Below, in pieces: positions 1 to 11,240 of a stretch of DNA of 64,000 bases. The stretch comes from Clitoria ternatea (lineage: Eukaryota; Streptophyta; Magnoliopsida; Fabales; Fabaceae). Numbering within the stretch: the first letter of the stretch is position 1; each line of letters starts with the position of its first letter. The position numbers and the translations under genes are program-made. The stretch is from the NCBI GenBank assembly GCA_037962975.1, contig CM075676.1:94992001-95056000 (forward strand). The letters are read 5' to 3'. The notes under the pieces are model-generated. The model made no database searches, was not told the DNA's origin, and was given only the letters and a program-made list of their open reading frames with translations.

Positions 1-2320
1 TGTGTCAACATTGTGGCACACCGGCTTGATTGGGAGAAACTCAACAGGGAAAAACCTTATTGCTGGGTGGAAGAGGAGTTCTTAGAGATCCCTTCGCACC
101 ATGCAAGTGAGGAGGAGCGGACGGTTTCTTTCCGCTGTAAGATATATTCGGATAAGAAGTACAAAGCGCGATACGCTGCGATGGCACCGCATCCCTCTGA
201 AAGAATATGCAACAGCGTCCCTGATGCGAGGTCGGTCTACATGTACGACTACGTTTTCTTAAAGCTGGGGGTGCGCTTTCCACTGACGGATTTCCAGATG
301 GCCGTCCTGCGTTTCTTGGACTGTGCCCCCTCACAATTACATCCCAACGGTTGGAGTCTTGTCCGGGCTCTGGAAGTCTTGGGGGAGCATTTTGGCTTCT
401 CCGCCACTGTGGCCAAGCTATTTTACTATTGCCAAGTGGTTCGCCGAGCTAATAAGAAGGGCGGCCTTGGGTTCATTACACTCCGTAGTGACTCAAGGGT
501 TGTAAATTTCAAGTCTTATACGGAGTCCGCAAAGGTAGATGGGCGCTCCTTCAAGCACTACTACACGCGAGTCCGGATTCAACCAAATAAGCCGGTCTTC
601 TGGCGAAATAAAGAGGGGTTTACCAAGTTTCCCCTTAGCTGGACGCACGAGCATTTTCTTCTTATGAGCCGTGCTTACTATACAGATGAGAGTGAACTTT
701 CCCCTCATTCTGTCGAGGTCTTGAGCGCCCTGCAGACGGCCTCAAAGACCCTCAAAGGGTTTTCCAGCCGTCTTCTCTTGGCCGAGGAAGACATCAAAAA
801 CACCTACCTCCGTAATATTCGCTCTTAATCTCCTTGTGTTGTATGGTTATACCGTTCTAGTTATTTTCCTTCTTGTATGCTTATTCAACTCTTTTTGTTT
901 TGCAGAACAAATTGAAAAGGCCTGCCCAGAAATGTTGTCGCTAAGGTCCATGCTGGCTGACGATGACTCCTCTTCTGAAGAAAATGAAATCCAGGCGAAG
1001 AGGAACGCCACCAAAACTCCCCTCATTCCTCTGACTTCTGCAGTAGGAGATGAGGTTCCTCTCTTCGACGAGGAGGAAGCCGAAGAAGCAACTGAGGCCG
1101 CTGGAGCGGGTGGCGGGGAGGCCGTCCCAGAGAGAAAGAAAAAGAAGAGGCATCTTGTAAAGAAGGCCGATCAAGAGAAGCCCTCCTCTGATGACCCTGT
1201 GAAGAAGCGTCAGAGGACGGCCGAAGAAACCGAATTAAAGAAGAACAAGGGAAAGGAACCCGCTCCTGAGTTCTCTACACCTTCTTCTCAAAATGCTTCA
1301 GAGCCGGATTCTGGGAACGGTCCTCCTCCGGCGTTCGATCCTCCGCGTGATTCCTTCCTTTCTCCTTATCTGTGGTTTCAAGGATCTATGCCTCCTACTC
1401 TCCCAAAGGCACGGTATTGCCTCCGCCCTTCCCTCGACGCTGCTGGGGTCCGAGGTGCCTGCAAGGCTGGGCGTTGGCAACTTGATGAACTGTCTGGCCT
1501 GCTTGATTCCCTGAGCGAGAAAGCTGACTATATGGATCAGGTTGAAAAACTTGAGACCGAACTCGCAGTGAAGGAGAAATGGGCAGCCAAGCAAGCTGAA
1601 GCTCGCAGGGGAGTGGAATCAGAATTGGAAAAAACCAAAGAAACGCTCCAGAGGAAGACGGAAGAGGCAAGCAAAGTTCACTTTGCGAATAAGGCCCTAG
1701 AACGGGAAGTTGCCGACCTCAAAAATAAGAACAAATCCATACCCCTCCTTGAAGAAGAATTACTACTAGAGAAGAAGAGATCGGCTAAGCTTGCTGACGA
1801 TCTCAAAGTTATGGAGGATGGTCGCAACAAGGACCTTGGGGAGTGGGAGTCTATTCGGAAGGAGATGCAAGCCCAAATTGATGAACTCAAAAAGGGTGGT
1901 GTGAGTGCTGGGCCTTCAGAAGAGGATTACGCCAAGGTTCAAAGAAGGCTAGCTGCTGCGAAGGCCAAGGCTGCCAAAGCCTTGGATATATGCAAAAATG
2001 TGGCGTATGAATCTTTCGGCCTGGCCCTTCGTCAAGTCTACTATCGTAACCCTGGAATAAAGCTGAATTTGTACGGATTAGATCCGTTCTTTGAGTTCCA
2101 TGGGGGAAGACTTGTTGAAGTTCACAAGGACGGATCGCACCACGAGCCCCATGAATCTCTATACGAACTGCCTCCCCTCCCAGAAGGTCAAAGTATGGAG
2201 CCTACATCGTCCACCGCTGCCTCTGGAGCTAAAGCACAAGAAGGTGCCCCAACTGGAATGGAAGACAGAGCGGAAAAGGGAGGAGTGCCCACTGCGGAGG
2301 ATCAAGCACCGGCCCCTTAA
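1..2320 (+). CDS. Antisense accessory gene of the Tat element (putative gypsy-type transposon protein), 5'-partial, one intron
   Basis: The frame is already open at base 1 and runs to 811. An intron is inferred at 812-905 (GT...TTTTGTTTTGCAG), and the frame continues from 906 to TAA at 2318-2320. The splice keeps phase: one base of a codon before the intron and two after, giving Gln. Unspliced, the first frame stops at 826-828. The N-terminal part (about 270 residues) resembles the plant 'putative gypsy type transposon' domain, with FPLTDFQMAVLRFLDCAPSQ followed by a SWTHEHFLL segment. The second exon has an acidic stretch, basic clusters that could be nuclear localisation signals (KKKKRHLVKK), a long coiled coil (about 1530-1900) and a conserved C-terminal block (LALRQVYYRNPGIKLN). 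The gene opposes gag-pol in the 3' region, like the reverse-oriented gene of maize Grande elements. Function is unknown; the splice is an inference. Confidence 0.75.
812..905 (+). other. Predicted 94-bp intron in the antisense gene
   Basis: The donor is CTCC|GTAATA. The end is strongly pyrimidine-rich, TTTTTGTTTTGCAG. The segment is T-rich unlike the flanking coding sequence and contains the stop codon that separates the two open frames. Removal joins both frames in phase. RNA evidence is not available here. Confidence 0.72.
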
Positions 2321-3016
2321 ATTTATACTTTCATTCATAGCCGTGTTCTGGGATCGGCTCCAGCTTTAAAACGCTTTGTAACCTGCATATTTCCTTATTT
2401 TTGAAAATAAGATTCATTATTACTTTTCCTCAACTGTTTGCATCGAATGTGTGAGTGCTGAATAACTTGGTGTTATACAAAACACTTTATTATTTCCAAT
2501 GCTTTGCGAATCCGTTCTGCGTGGTTACTTAGTTACTTAAAGCGTGCTCATCACACAAGATTAAGATAACAAATTGTAATGAATAAATAACAATTAAGTT
2601 AAAGCACGCTCTGTCCCCAAGTGTAAGTTCATTGGGAAGGGAGAGTTTATCTCAAAGGTTACCTTTTAAATTCTCAAAAGATAGAAATGCTTATCTGTCC
2701 TCGAAGATGTAGAACGGGTACATTAGCTTTCAACCGCTCTGGGATGGATATTCCACAATTGAGGACGGATATTGCCTTTGAATTTTGTATAGCTTTGGCA
2801 AGGGTAAGTTTTATGCCTTTCTCTTGAGTTTCGGTTTGGTCCTACACCTCAAGTCTTCACACGGTGTTCGGTTCGATCCTACTAACCGTACTTGGAGTTC
2901 GGTGCAATCCTACAATCCAAGCCTTCAACACGGGGTTCGGATCAGGGCTAATCCTGAACCTACTGCGCCCGTTACTCGGGGTTCAGCGCGGTTTTCTCTG
3001 TGAACCGGCCTACTGC
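2321..3016. other. Non-coding 3' region of the Tat element
   Basis: This lies between the end of the antisense gene and the 59-bp array. It is AT-rich up to about 2700. From about 2880 it holds degenerate copies of the GGTTCGG word that becomes regular in the array. No convincing coding frame is seen. Confidence 0.6.
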
Positions 3017-3727
3017 GCCCAAGCCTTCGCATGGGGTTCGGTTTGTGGCCTTGAAAAAGGACCAGCCCTACAACCCATGTTGTCTTCGAATGGGGTTCGG
3101 TTTGTGGCCTTGAGAAAGGACCAGCCCTACAACCCATGTAGTCTTCGAATGGGGTTCGGTTTGTGGCCTTGAGAAAGGACCAGCCCTACAACCCATGTAG
3201 TCTTCGAATGGGGTTCGGTTTGTGGCCTTGAGAAAGGACCAGCCCTACAACCCATGTAGTCTTCGAATGGGGTTCGGTTTGTGGCCTTGAGAAAGGACCA
3301 GCCCTACAACCCATGTAGTCTTCGAATGGGGTTCGGTTTGTGGCCTTGAGAAAGGACCAGCCCTACAACCCATGTAGTCTTCGAATGGGGTTCGGTTTGT
3401 GGCCTTGAGAAAGGACCAGCCCTACAACCCATGTAGTCTTCGAATGGGGTTCGGTTTGTGGCCTTGAGAAAGGACCAGCCCTACAACCCATGTAGTCTTC
3501 GAATGGGGTTCGGTTTGTGGCCTTGAGAAAGGACCAGCCCCACAACCCATGTAGTCTTCGAATGGGGTTCGGTTTGTGGCCTTGAGAAAGGACCAACCCT
3601 ACAACCCATGTAGTCTTCGAATGGGGTTCGGTTTGTGGCCTTGAGAAAGGACCAGCCCTACAACCCATGTAGTCTTCGAATGGGGTTCGGTTTGTGGCCT
3701 TGAGAAAGGACCAGCCCTACAACCCAT
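3017..3727. repeat. Tandem array, 59-bp unit, about 12 copies
   Basis: The unit carries CAGCCCTACAACCCATGTAG, TCTTCGAATGGGGTTCGG and TTTGTGGCCTTGAGAAAGGA in order. The start of ACCAGCCC recurs at 3061, 3120, 3179, 3238 and so on, exactly 59 bases apart. Copies are nearly identical, with single changes near 3540 and 3596; the first copy is more diverged. On the minus strand the array lies downstream of pol, where Tat elements are known to carry hypervariable tandem repeats. Open frames across it are artefacts of repetition. Confidence 0.95.
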
Positions 3728-4065
3728 TCCACCTCAAGGAGTTACATCGTCAAAACACACGATGTGTGACTGAGATCATCCATCCTGAGGGGTCTTCATC
3801 AGTTCCTCGAGGAGTTATATCATCAACTACAGAATTGGTAGTTGAGTTCATCCGTCCTGAGGTGTATGCGTATTAAACTACGGCTATAAATCACAACACA
3901 TAAGAAACGTGAGAATGATAGGGCGGTTAAAAATGTATTCTCATTAAAATTGGAAGTACATTACATGAAAAGCGTAATTGGGGTCATGCCTCGTTAAAAC
4001 CTTCTTGAGAAAACCCAATGGGAAAAAACTCAAGTAAGGAAAAAGAGTACACGCCGTCTTACCAA
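3728..4065. other. Spacer between pol end and tandem array
   Basis: The spacer contains short inverted and direct words (GAGTTACATCGTC, GAGTTATATCATC, GAGTTCATCCGTCCTGAGG), probably decayed repeat. It ends at the TAG stop of the integrase frame (4066-4068, minus). No gene is seen. Confidence 0.55.
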
Positions 4066-5559
4066 CTAGCTGTAATACACTCGTAAATTCTGAGTGTTCC
4101 ATTTGTTGCGGATTGGGGTTCCATCAAGTTCTTCCAATCGGTATGATCCCTTTCCAGTTACCTCCGAAACTCTATAAGGTCCTTCCCACGTTGGTGCTAG
4201 CTTTCCTTGGTGAGCAAAATTATTCCCCACACTGGCCTTTCTCAGAACAAGGTCTCCGGTGTTAAAAGCTCTGTACTGGACACGTTTATTGTACCGGAGT
4301 GTAGCCTTTGCTTTTATTGCCTGATCTCTGACGAAAGCCTTTTCCCTCAACTCTTGGAGGGCGTCCAGCTCTGATGCTAAGTTGGCGTTATTATCTTCTG
4401 CTGAAAAATACTCAACACGAGCCGATCTTGTTTGTAACTCAACTGGGATCATCGCCTCAACCCCGTACACCAACCGGTATGGGGATTCGTTAGTTGAAGA
4501 ATGAGGCGTAGTGCGGTACGCCCATAAAACATGACATAACTGGTCAGTCCATCCTCCCTTCGCTTCTCCCAGACGCTTCTTTAACCCCTTTAGCACCTCT
4601 CGATTAGCTACCTCTGCTTGCCCATTGGTCTGGGGGTGTTCAACGGATGAGAATATCTGGATTATCCCCAGTCCTTCAAGTAAATCCGTGAACTTTTTGT
4701 CTGTAAACTGGGTGCCGTTGTCAGTCACAATCCGCCCTGGCACCCCGAACCGAGCAATGATATTTTCGTACATGAAACGTCTTGTACGTGCAGAAGTGAT
4801 ATGCACTACTGGTTCTGCCTCGATCCATTTGGTGAAGTAATCTACCCCCACAATCAAGTATTTGATACCTCCTGGCGCAGTGGGAAACGGACCCAGAATA
4901 TCAAGGCCCCATTGATAGAACGGCCAAGGCACAGCAGATGAAGATAACTCTTGGGCCGGTGTATGGTGGAGATTGGAGAATTTTTGGCAAGCGTCGCACT
5001 TCCTCACGAAATCTGCGGAATCCTGCTTCACAGTGGGCCACCAGTATCCAGCCCTAAGGACTTTTCTCATTAGGCTTCGGCCTCCCGCGTGGTGCCCACA
5101 TTGCCCCTCGTGTACCTCAGTCAAGACCGCTTGAACTTCGTCTTCTCTTAAACATGAAAGATATGGGACAGAGAATCCCCTTCTGTAGAGAACACCATCG
5201 ACCATAGTAAAATATGGCAACTCCCTCTTTACTCGTCTCCTTTCCTTCTCGTCAGTGGGAAGTTGACCATCAGCCAGATAACGGATATAGGGGATGACCC
5301 AAGAATCCTCATATGGATAACTCACCATGACAGCATTCAGAGAAGGATACATAGGTATACTGGGTGATGTCAAAGTGCTCTGAACCACCGTTGTTGTGCT
5401 ACCAGGCTGCTTTGTACTTGCCAATCTTGACAAGATATCTGCTCTGGTATTTTCTTCCCTGGGCACATGCTTGAACTCTAAAACTTCAAATCTTCCCTTC
5501 AGCTCATTAACACAATTCAAGTACAATTGAAGTTGTGGTTCCTTCGCCTGGTACTCTCC
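4066..5559 (-). pseudogene. Integrase half of Tat pol, downstream of an in-frame TAG
   Basis: This is the same frame as the upstream Gag-RNase H part and is separated from it only by the TAG at 5560-5562. Numbering from a TTG codon at 5526, it begins with the last RNase H motif (ADILSRLAS). An HHCC zinc domain follows (paired His near 145, CDAC near 177-180). The integrase core has Asp in GLDILGPFP (about 209), Asp in IVTDNGTQF (about 269) and Glu in NGQAEVANRE (about 305). The C-terminal tail ends LRVYYS. All catalytic residues are present. The product would need read-through or a restored codon, so I call it a pseudogene part. Confidence 0.9.
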
Positions 5560-8500
5560 CTAGATTTGCGAAATCACCAGCTGAGAATCACTGCAGAGGG
5601 TAACTGCTGATGCTCCGATATCAATTGCCGCACGAAGACTGGCCAAGCATGCTTCGTATTCAGCTTGATTGTTGGAGGTCTTGAAATTGAATCGGAGGGA
5701 AATTTCTAAGTGTACGCCGTCATCACTTTCTACCACCACACCTGCTCCACATCCTTTGCTGTTTGACGAACCGTCAACGTAGATGGTCCAATGCATTCGA
5801 GGGGTAGCCGGGTCTGCCCCAGTCATTTCTACTACAAAATCGGCCAACACTTGTGCCTTAATGGCTCCTCGAGGCTCATATGAAATCTCAAATTCAGATA
5901 GCTCAATAGACCATTTTATCATCCTTCCAGCGAGGTCTGGTTTGCTGAGCACTGAACGGAGTGGCAAATCCGTTCTCACCAATACTGGGTGCGCATGGAA
6001 ATAAGGCCTCAGCCGTCGTGACGCCCACACAACGGCCAGGGCGGCTTTCTCAATCTTCTGATACCTTCCTTCCGCCCCCTGAAACGTTTTACTAGTAAAG
6101 TACACCGGTCTTTGTCCTTCAGGGGTTTCTTTCACCAGGGCTACACCTAGAGCTTCGTCAGATATTGCCAAGTATAAGATTAACGTTTCGCCTGGATCAG
6201 GCTTAACAAGAATTGGTGGGCTTGAGAGAACGGCTTTGAGCTGCTGGAAGGCTTGCTCTTGTTCCTCTCCCCATTCAAAACTCTTGTGTTTCTTCAACGC
6301 CTTATACAAGGGGAGGGACCTGTGTGCCATCTTAGGCATGAAACGGGCAAAAGCGGCCACTTTCCCATTCAATGACTGGACCTCCCTCAAACATTTAGGA
6401 CTCTGCATGTCTAGGATTGCTTGACATTTCCCGGGGTTAGCTTCGATGCCTCGTTGAGTCAACATAAATCCCAAGAATTTTCCTGCTGGAACGGCGAAAG
6501 TGCACTTTAAAGGATTTAACCTCATGTTGTACTGCCGAAGCCTAGTGAAAACTTGGCGTAGATCTTCAATGTGGTCTCCTTCAGCGGGCGTTTTGGCTAT
6601 GATATCATCAATATAAACTTCGACCAGCTTGGTATGCATCCCTTCAAAGACTTTGTTAATCATGCGCTGATAGGTAGCGCCTGCGTTCTTCAGTCCAAAA
6701 GGCATGACGGTGTAGCAGAAAACACCGCGGTCGTTGATAAAAGCAGTCTTCTCCTGGTCTCCCTCCCACATCGGAATCTGGTTGTACCCCGAATAAGCAT
6801 CCATGAAACTGAGATATTGGTAACCAGATGAATCATCCACCATGCGATCGATGTTGGGCAGGGAATATGGATCTTTAGGGCAGCAACGGTTAAGATCCAC
6901 ATAATCAGTACACATCCTCCATTTGCCGTTAGCCTTCTGCACCATGACCACATTAGAAAGCCAAGATGAATAGCGTATCTCCCTTATAAAACCTGCCTTC
7001 AACAATTCCTCTGTTTGCTCACAAGCCGCCCTCTGCTTCTCCGGTCCCAACCTCCTCTTCTTCTGAGCCACCGGTCTGGTTTCAGGATACACTGCAAGTT
7101 TGTGACAACAGAAATCAGGATCCATCCCCGGCATGTCTGCTGCTGTCCATGCGAAAAGGTCTTTGAATTCCTGCAAAAGGGCTAATAAGCGTTGCTCCAT
7201 AGCAGACTCCAGCTTATCATTGATGTGCGTGACCTTCTCTGGGGAATCTCCCAATATGACATCCCTGGAGCCACCATCTGGTGTGGGCTTAGATGGATTG
7301 AGTGGATCAATCTTCAATTCCGCTCTGGGGTCTAGGTCAATAAGACTGACAGATCCTGCCGCTGTTCCTCCGTCGTTCAACTTCCTCTTCTTGTTAAATG
7401 CATCCAACTTAACCATGTTGAGGCTCAGATTATAACAATATCGAGCCATCTCCTGATCTCCGCGGAGTGAGGACACACCATTGTCTTTGTCGATAAATTT
7501 GATCAGGAGATGAGGGGTGGATACAATTGCTTCCATAGCGTTCAATGTTGGACGGCCTATGATACCGTTGTACGGGGATTCCACATCAATCACCAGAATT
7601 CTTGACTTAACTGTTCTTGCACCGGGCTCCCCTTCAAAAGAAATCAAAGTGTCGAGGTATCCCTTAGTAGGTTGCTTGGCTCCGTTAAACGCTGTGAGTT
7701 CTTGTGTGTATGGTTGTAAATCTGCATCACTGAAACCCATTCGTTTGAAACAATTATAAAAGATAACATCACAAGAACTTCCCTGATCGACGAGGATCCT
7801 CTTGACGTCCTTATTGGCTATGACGGCCACAATCACTACTGCATCATCACCTCCTGGAATTGTTGGGCCGAAGTCATCATCTGTAAACGACACCGTCGGG
7901 GCTGTCACTCCGTCCCTGAAAGGGCGGTTATCCCTCGGTTTACCCTGGACTGACAGAATCATCCTATGGTGGTTCTTTCGTGCTGTGATTGATGTTCCTC
8001 CTCCCGCAAATCCTCCAGCTATCATCTCAATCACTTCTCTTCTGCCCTGTCTCTGCTGCTGGGGCATATTACTTTGTTGGGCACCTTCAGCAATCACTAC
8101 CCCTTTCTGCTTCTCAGCCGCAGTGAACTTCCTTGCTGGGTTGCGCGTATTATCATCTTCATCATCAGGATCTCTATTCCTTTTCTCCATCCTATGAGGC
8201 TCGTCTATAGATTTCTCCTTAAACAAATACTGCTTCAACTTTCCTTCCCGAATGAGAGTTTCCACCGTATTCTTTAACGCCTTACACTCATCAGTGTTGT
8301 GCCCTGTCTGCTCATGGAAAGTGCAGTATTTACGTGGGTTACCACCCCTCTTGGCTGGGGCTGGCTTCCTTATACCAAAGACGTTCAGAGTTGGCCAACC
8401 AACCTCCCTCATGATTTGTGAGTGCCTGGTGTTCAACGGAGCATAGTGGTCGAAGGATGATACGCGCCTATCTCGCGGATGCTGACGAGCATTCACAAAG

Positions 8501-9528
8501 TCTTCTCTAAAGGCATGCTTCTCGGGCCTCGCTCTCTCCTTTTCTCTCCGTGGCTGCTGAGCGGGTGCAGTAGGCTTTACTCTTGCTGCAGTTGCCTCTA
8601 GATGCATCTCTATGCCCACATATTTGGAAGCTTTCCTTCGAAACTCCTCGAAGGTTGTAGGTGGGCTCTTTGCCAAAGATAGGGCAAAGGCTGAACTTGG
8701 CTGAAGAGCTTCCACTACAATATGGAGTTGTATGGCCTCCGTGAGGTTAGGGACCGACGCAGCCTCCTTGTAAAACCTTTTCAGGAACTCCTTAAGAGTC
8801 TCAGTTTCTCCCTGTCTTATCTGGGCCAGGGTGTGAGAAGTTCTTGGGATATCCCTGGAGATAACGAAATGGCTTTCGAATGCAGCAGCCATTTCCTCCC
8901 AAGAGTCTATAGATCCTGAAGGCAAACTTTTAAACCAGCTGAGAGCTTCCTCCGTCAACGTCCTTGGGAACATTCTGCACATGACATCTTCGTCTGCTCC
9001 CAGATACATAGCTTCATAAACATAAGCATCCAAATGCTTAGTGGGGTCGGACTCTCCATTATACTTCCCAATCGACAATGGCTGAGTTGTTTGCAAATGT
9101 TTCGGAATGACAATATTCATCAACCTCCTTGAGAAAGGGACATTGAGCTTGTATGTCCCTGAAGTTACCACCGCCTGCTCCCTTCTCCTGATACTGACTC
9201 TATCACCAGAGTCCTGCGTTTGCTCCCTCTCTTCATATGTGGGGATCTTCGAATACTGGAGGGTGGTGGATCTATCCCTCGCTGATGTATGGTGAGCATC
9301 CTCTGCATGGGATACTACTCTGTCCCCAGCTCCCCTTCTCTCTTGCCTCAGCTCCATCAACTCCTCCTTCAGTTGCCTGATAACCTCATCGCGAGGGTCA
9401 GGCGTCTGCACTTGCACCATCCTCCGGGTTTGAGTTGCAGGAGATTCGAAGACGAGTCTCCTCCCAGCCTGTTGATGGGTCACATCCTCCACGTGACCTT
9501 CCACGAAATCTCTCCCATCACCTTCCAT
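5560..9528 (-). pseudogene. Gag-PR-RT-RNase H-second RNase H of the Tat element
   Basis: This 1322-residue frame starts 45 bases after the primer site. Visible domains in order: coiled N-terminus; Gag core (about 140-305, with LTEEALSWFKSLPSGSIDSW); a Tat-type zinc knuckle with His in the second position (C402, H405, H410, C415); aspartic protease at about 578-590; reverse transcriptase (about 830-1010) with VYIDDI at 971-976; a first RNase H (about 1115-1235) lacking the usual first Asp (LYLAISDEALG); and a second RNase H from about 1247 (IYVDGSSNSKGCGAG, NNQAEYEACL, LCSDSQLVI). The protease motif reads VDQGSS, where DTGSS or DGGSS is usual. The frame is otherwise free of damage and ends at a TAG inside the second RNase H. 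Confidence 0.93.
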
Positions 9529-9571
9529 TGTGCCAACCTAACTTCTGCGAAAATGGGAATAACTCTATCGA

Positions 9572-9589
9572 GTCCCACCGGGCGTGCCA
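9572..9589 (-). promoter_or_regulatory. Primer-binding site of the Tat element
   Basis: On the minus strand TGGCACGCCCGGTGGGAC begins one base inside the LTR end. The position and leading TGG are right for tRNA priming of minus-strand DNA synthesis. I cannot assign the tRNA with certainty. Confidence 0.7.
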
Positions 9590-9590
9590 A

Positions 9591-10397
9591 TGAACTGGTC
9601 TGGACCGGGGTCTAGGATCCGGTATGGGACCAGCCACAAGGATGCAGGTGTTTTTAGGGTTTGCACACTGGAACTGTGTATATCCGATATATTAATCCGG
9701 TCTCTCAGTGGGAGAGGCCGGTCTTGTTGTCCTGGAGATCCTTCACACCAACGATTCGCGTTGTAGGAGGGCGAAAGGTGGTGCCACCTGCGAAGATTCT
9801 CCGACGCTCAAGTTAGAAGAGTGTATGAACTGAATGAATACTCAAGCGTGATAACAGTAAAATGTGAGATAGAATAACGATACCATGCATGTGTGTTGGT
9901 ATGGCCTCTTATAGTTGAACGTAAGAGAAAAAGTGAGACGTTGGATACAGGTGGGTCCCTTATCTCTGATTGCGTGTATATTGTGTCAATCAAGGTGGCT
10001 CGACTTTCAGAATGTGTCAGGAGGGTAGGTCAATTATCAGAGTACAATCCTCTAGAGAGAGGGGAGGATAATCACCTTTTCCGCATAATCTGCTGACACG
10101 CCCCCTTACTTTCTGAAGCCATTGATGTGACGTATTTTGCTACAAACAGTGTCTTCGTTGATAAGTTATCGAAAGGCTCTTCTCTTGCTATGAGGGAAAA
10201 GCTATCAATTATATAAATATCCCGTATCAATGAACATAGAACCGTTACAGCGAAAATGAATGATGCTGTCATGGAGTGAGGGCGGATGACCAGACAACGG
10301 ATATCCGGTGTGGTAACGTTGAACCTGGACACCGGTTTTCCTTATATGAGGTCAGTCTGACGTCACAAGTATAGGGGCCGGTATCTAGACCGGATCA
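9591..10397 (-). repeat. 5' LTR of the Tat element (807 bp)
   Basis: Plus-strand ends are TGAACTGGTC and ACCGGATCA, giving TG...CA. The left end abuts the primer site; the right end abuts interrupted Ogre gag. The same opening words (GATCCGGT.TGGGACCAGCCACAAG) and the same end (ACCGGATCA) occur in the solo LTR at 22123-22742. A minus-strand TATA-like CTATAAGAGG lies near 9905-9915. Confidence 0.9.
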
Positions 10398-10938
10398 ATT
10401 GGGCTGTTGCTTGGGTAATGGGAACTGGTTGAGCTGTTTGGGCGGTTTGAGTTTGGGTTGCTTGAGCCGGGATGGTTTGAGTTTGAGTGACTTGAGCTTG
10501 AGCTTGGGCGGTTTGAGGACCTAAGGCTTGGTTGGCTGGTGGCATGGGTGTTTGGATAGAGTTTGGAATTTGGAGGTTTGTCCATTGTAGGGCATTGCCA
10601 TCTTGGGAATTGATTAATAGAGGAGGGAAATATCCCGGAGGTAGGCCGTATGGTGGAAAGGGTACAGGGCTACCATTTGAGCCAATGAAAATGTGTGGTG
10701 GCGTATAGCCATGAGGCCTGGCGTGGGAATCAGTAGGTTGATTGGGATTCCCAACATTAATAGTGAGGGGAACTGCCGTGGGATTCATAACTTGGCTTGA
10801 TGTCGGACCCTCGTTTCCCGCAGAAGGCCCCCCTTCAGTGACCCCTTTTTCCAAGAGCTTCGTTAGTTCTGCAATCTGTTCCCTTAGCTGATTATTCTCA
10901 TTCTTGAGGTTCTCATTCGTTTGTTCTGTCTCGGCCAT
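10398..10938 (-). pseudogene. N-terminal piece of Ogre Gag, cut by the Tat insertion
   Basis: The first ATG is at 10938 and gives MAETEQTNENLKNENNQLRE, a coiled coil with leucines spaced for a zipper. A Pro/Gly-rich segment (GLPPGYFPPLL) and a Gln/Thr-rich run (TQTQT...) follow. The frame is open further upstream to 11001 with a conserved-looking RTHPYGTR segment, so translation may start earlier or follow splicing. Genuine Gag sequence ends after about 180 residues at 10398; later residues come from the inserted LTR. The capsid core is missing. Confidence 0.8.
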
Positions 10939-11240
10939 GAGTTTCCTCTGTAGTCGGGTTCCGTAAGGGTGCGTCCTCGTGTTGCCTTTAGAAAGGAACA
11001 CAAAAATTTAGAAAAGATAAGTGAATTAAAGAAAAAATTAAGTGAAATGAGATTACGCGGGAAGCAATGTTGGAACTTGACGGATCCTTCGACTGTTCCT
11101 CAGAACGTCACGTTCAAAAGTACTAAGTAAAGCATTGAATGGAAATTAACATGAGATAGTTGTGAAGACAAAGGAATCCATTATCTCGAAAAGAGTACAT
11201 TATTGCCATAAAGTGCTGAGTTACAAAGCGGGAAAATAAA

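Larger units (their letters stand above)
1..10397 (-). mobile_element. Tat-lineage Ty3/gypsy LTR retrotransposon, partial (3' LTR beyond left edge)
   Basis: Reading on the minus strand, the order is 5' LTR (10397-9591), primer-binding site, a 45-base leader, one long gag-pol frame (9528-4066), a non-coding 3' region with a tandem array, and an antisense gene. The second RNase H after the normal RT-RNase H, and extra antisense coding DNA between pol and the 3' LTR, are known traits of the Tat lineage. The 3' LTR is not in the window, so age by LTR comparison cannot be judged. The right end is sharp at 10397, where Ogre gag sequence resumes. The expected target duplication beside it would be ATTGG (10398-10402), but its partner lies outside. 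Confidence 0.88.

Noticed and set aside
3363..3668. Open minus-strand frame with repeated MGCRAGPFSRPQTEP-like words
   Set aside because: It is the 59-bp array read in frames; 59 is not a multiple of three, so the three registers alternate. No domain.
3017..3727. Regular spacing that might suggest a CRISPR array
   Set aside because: Whole units are identical with no variable spacers, and the DNA is plant.
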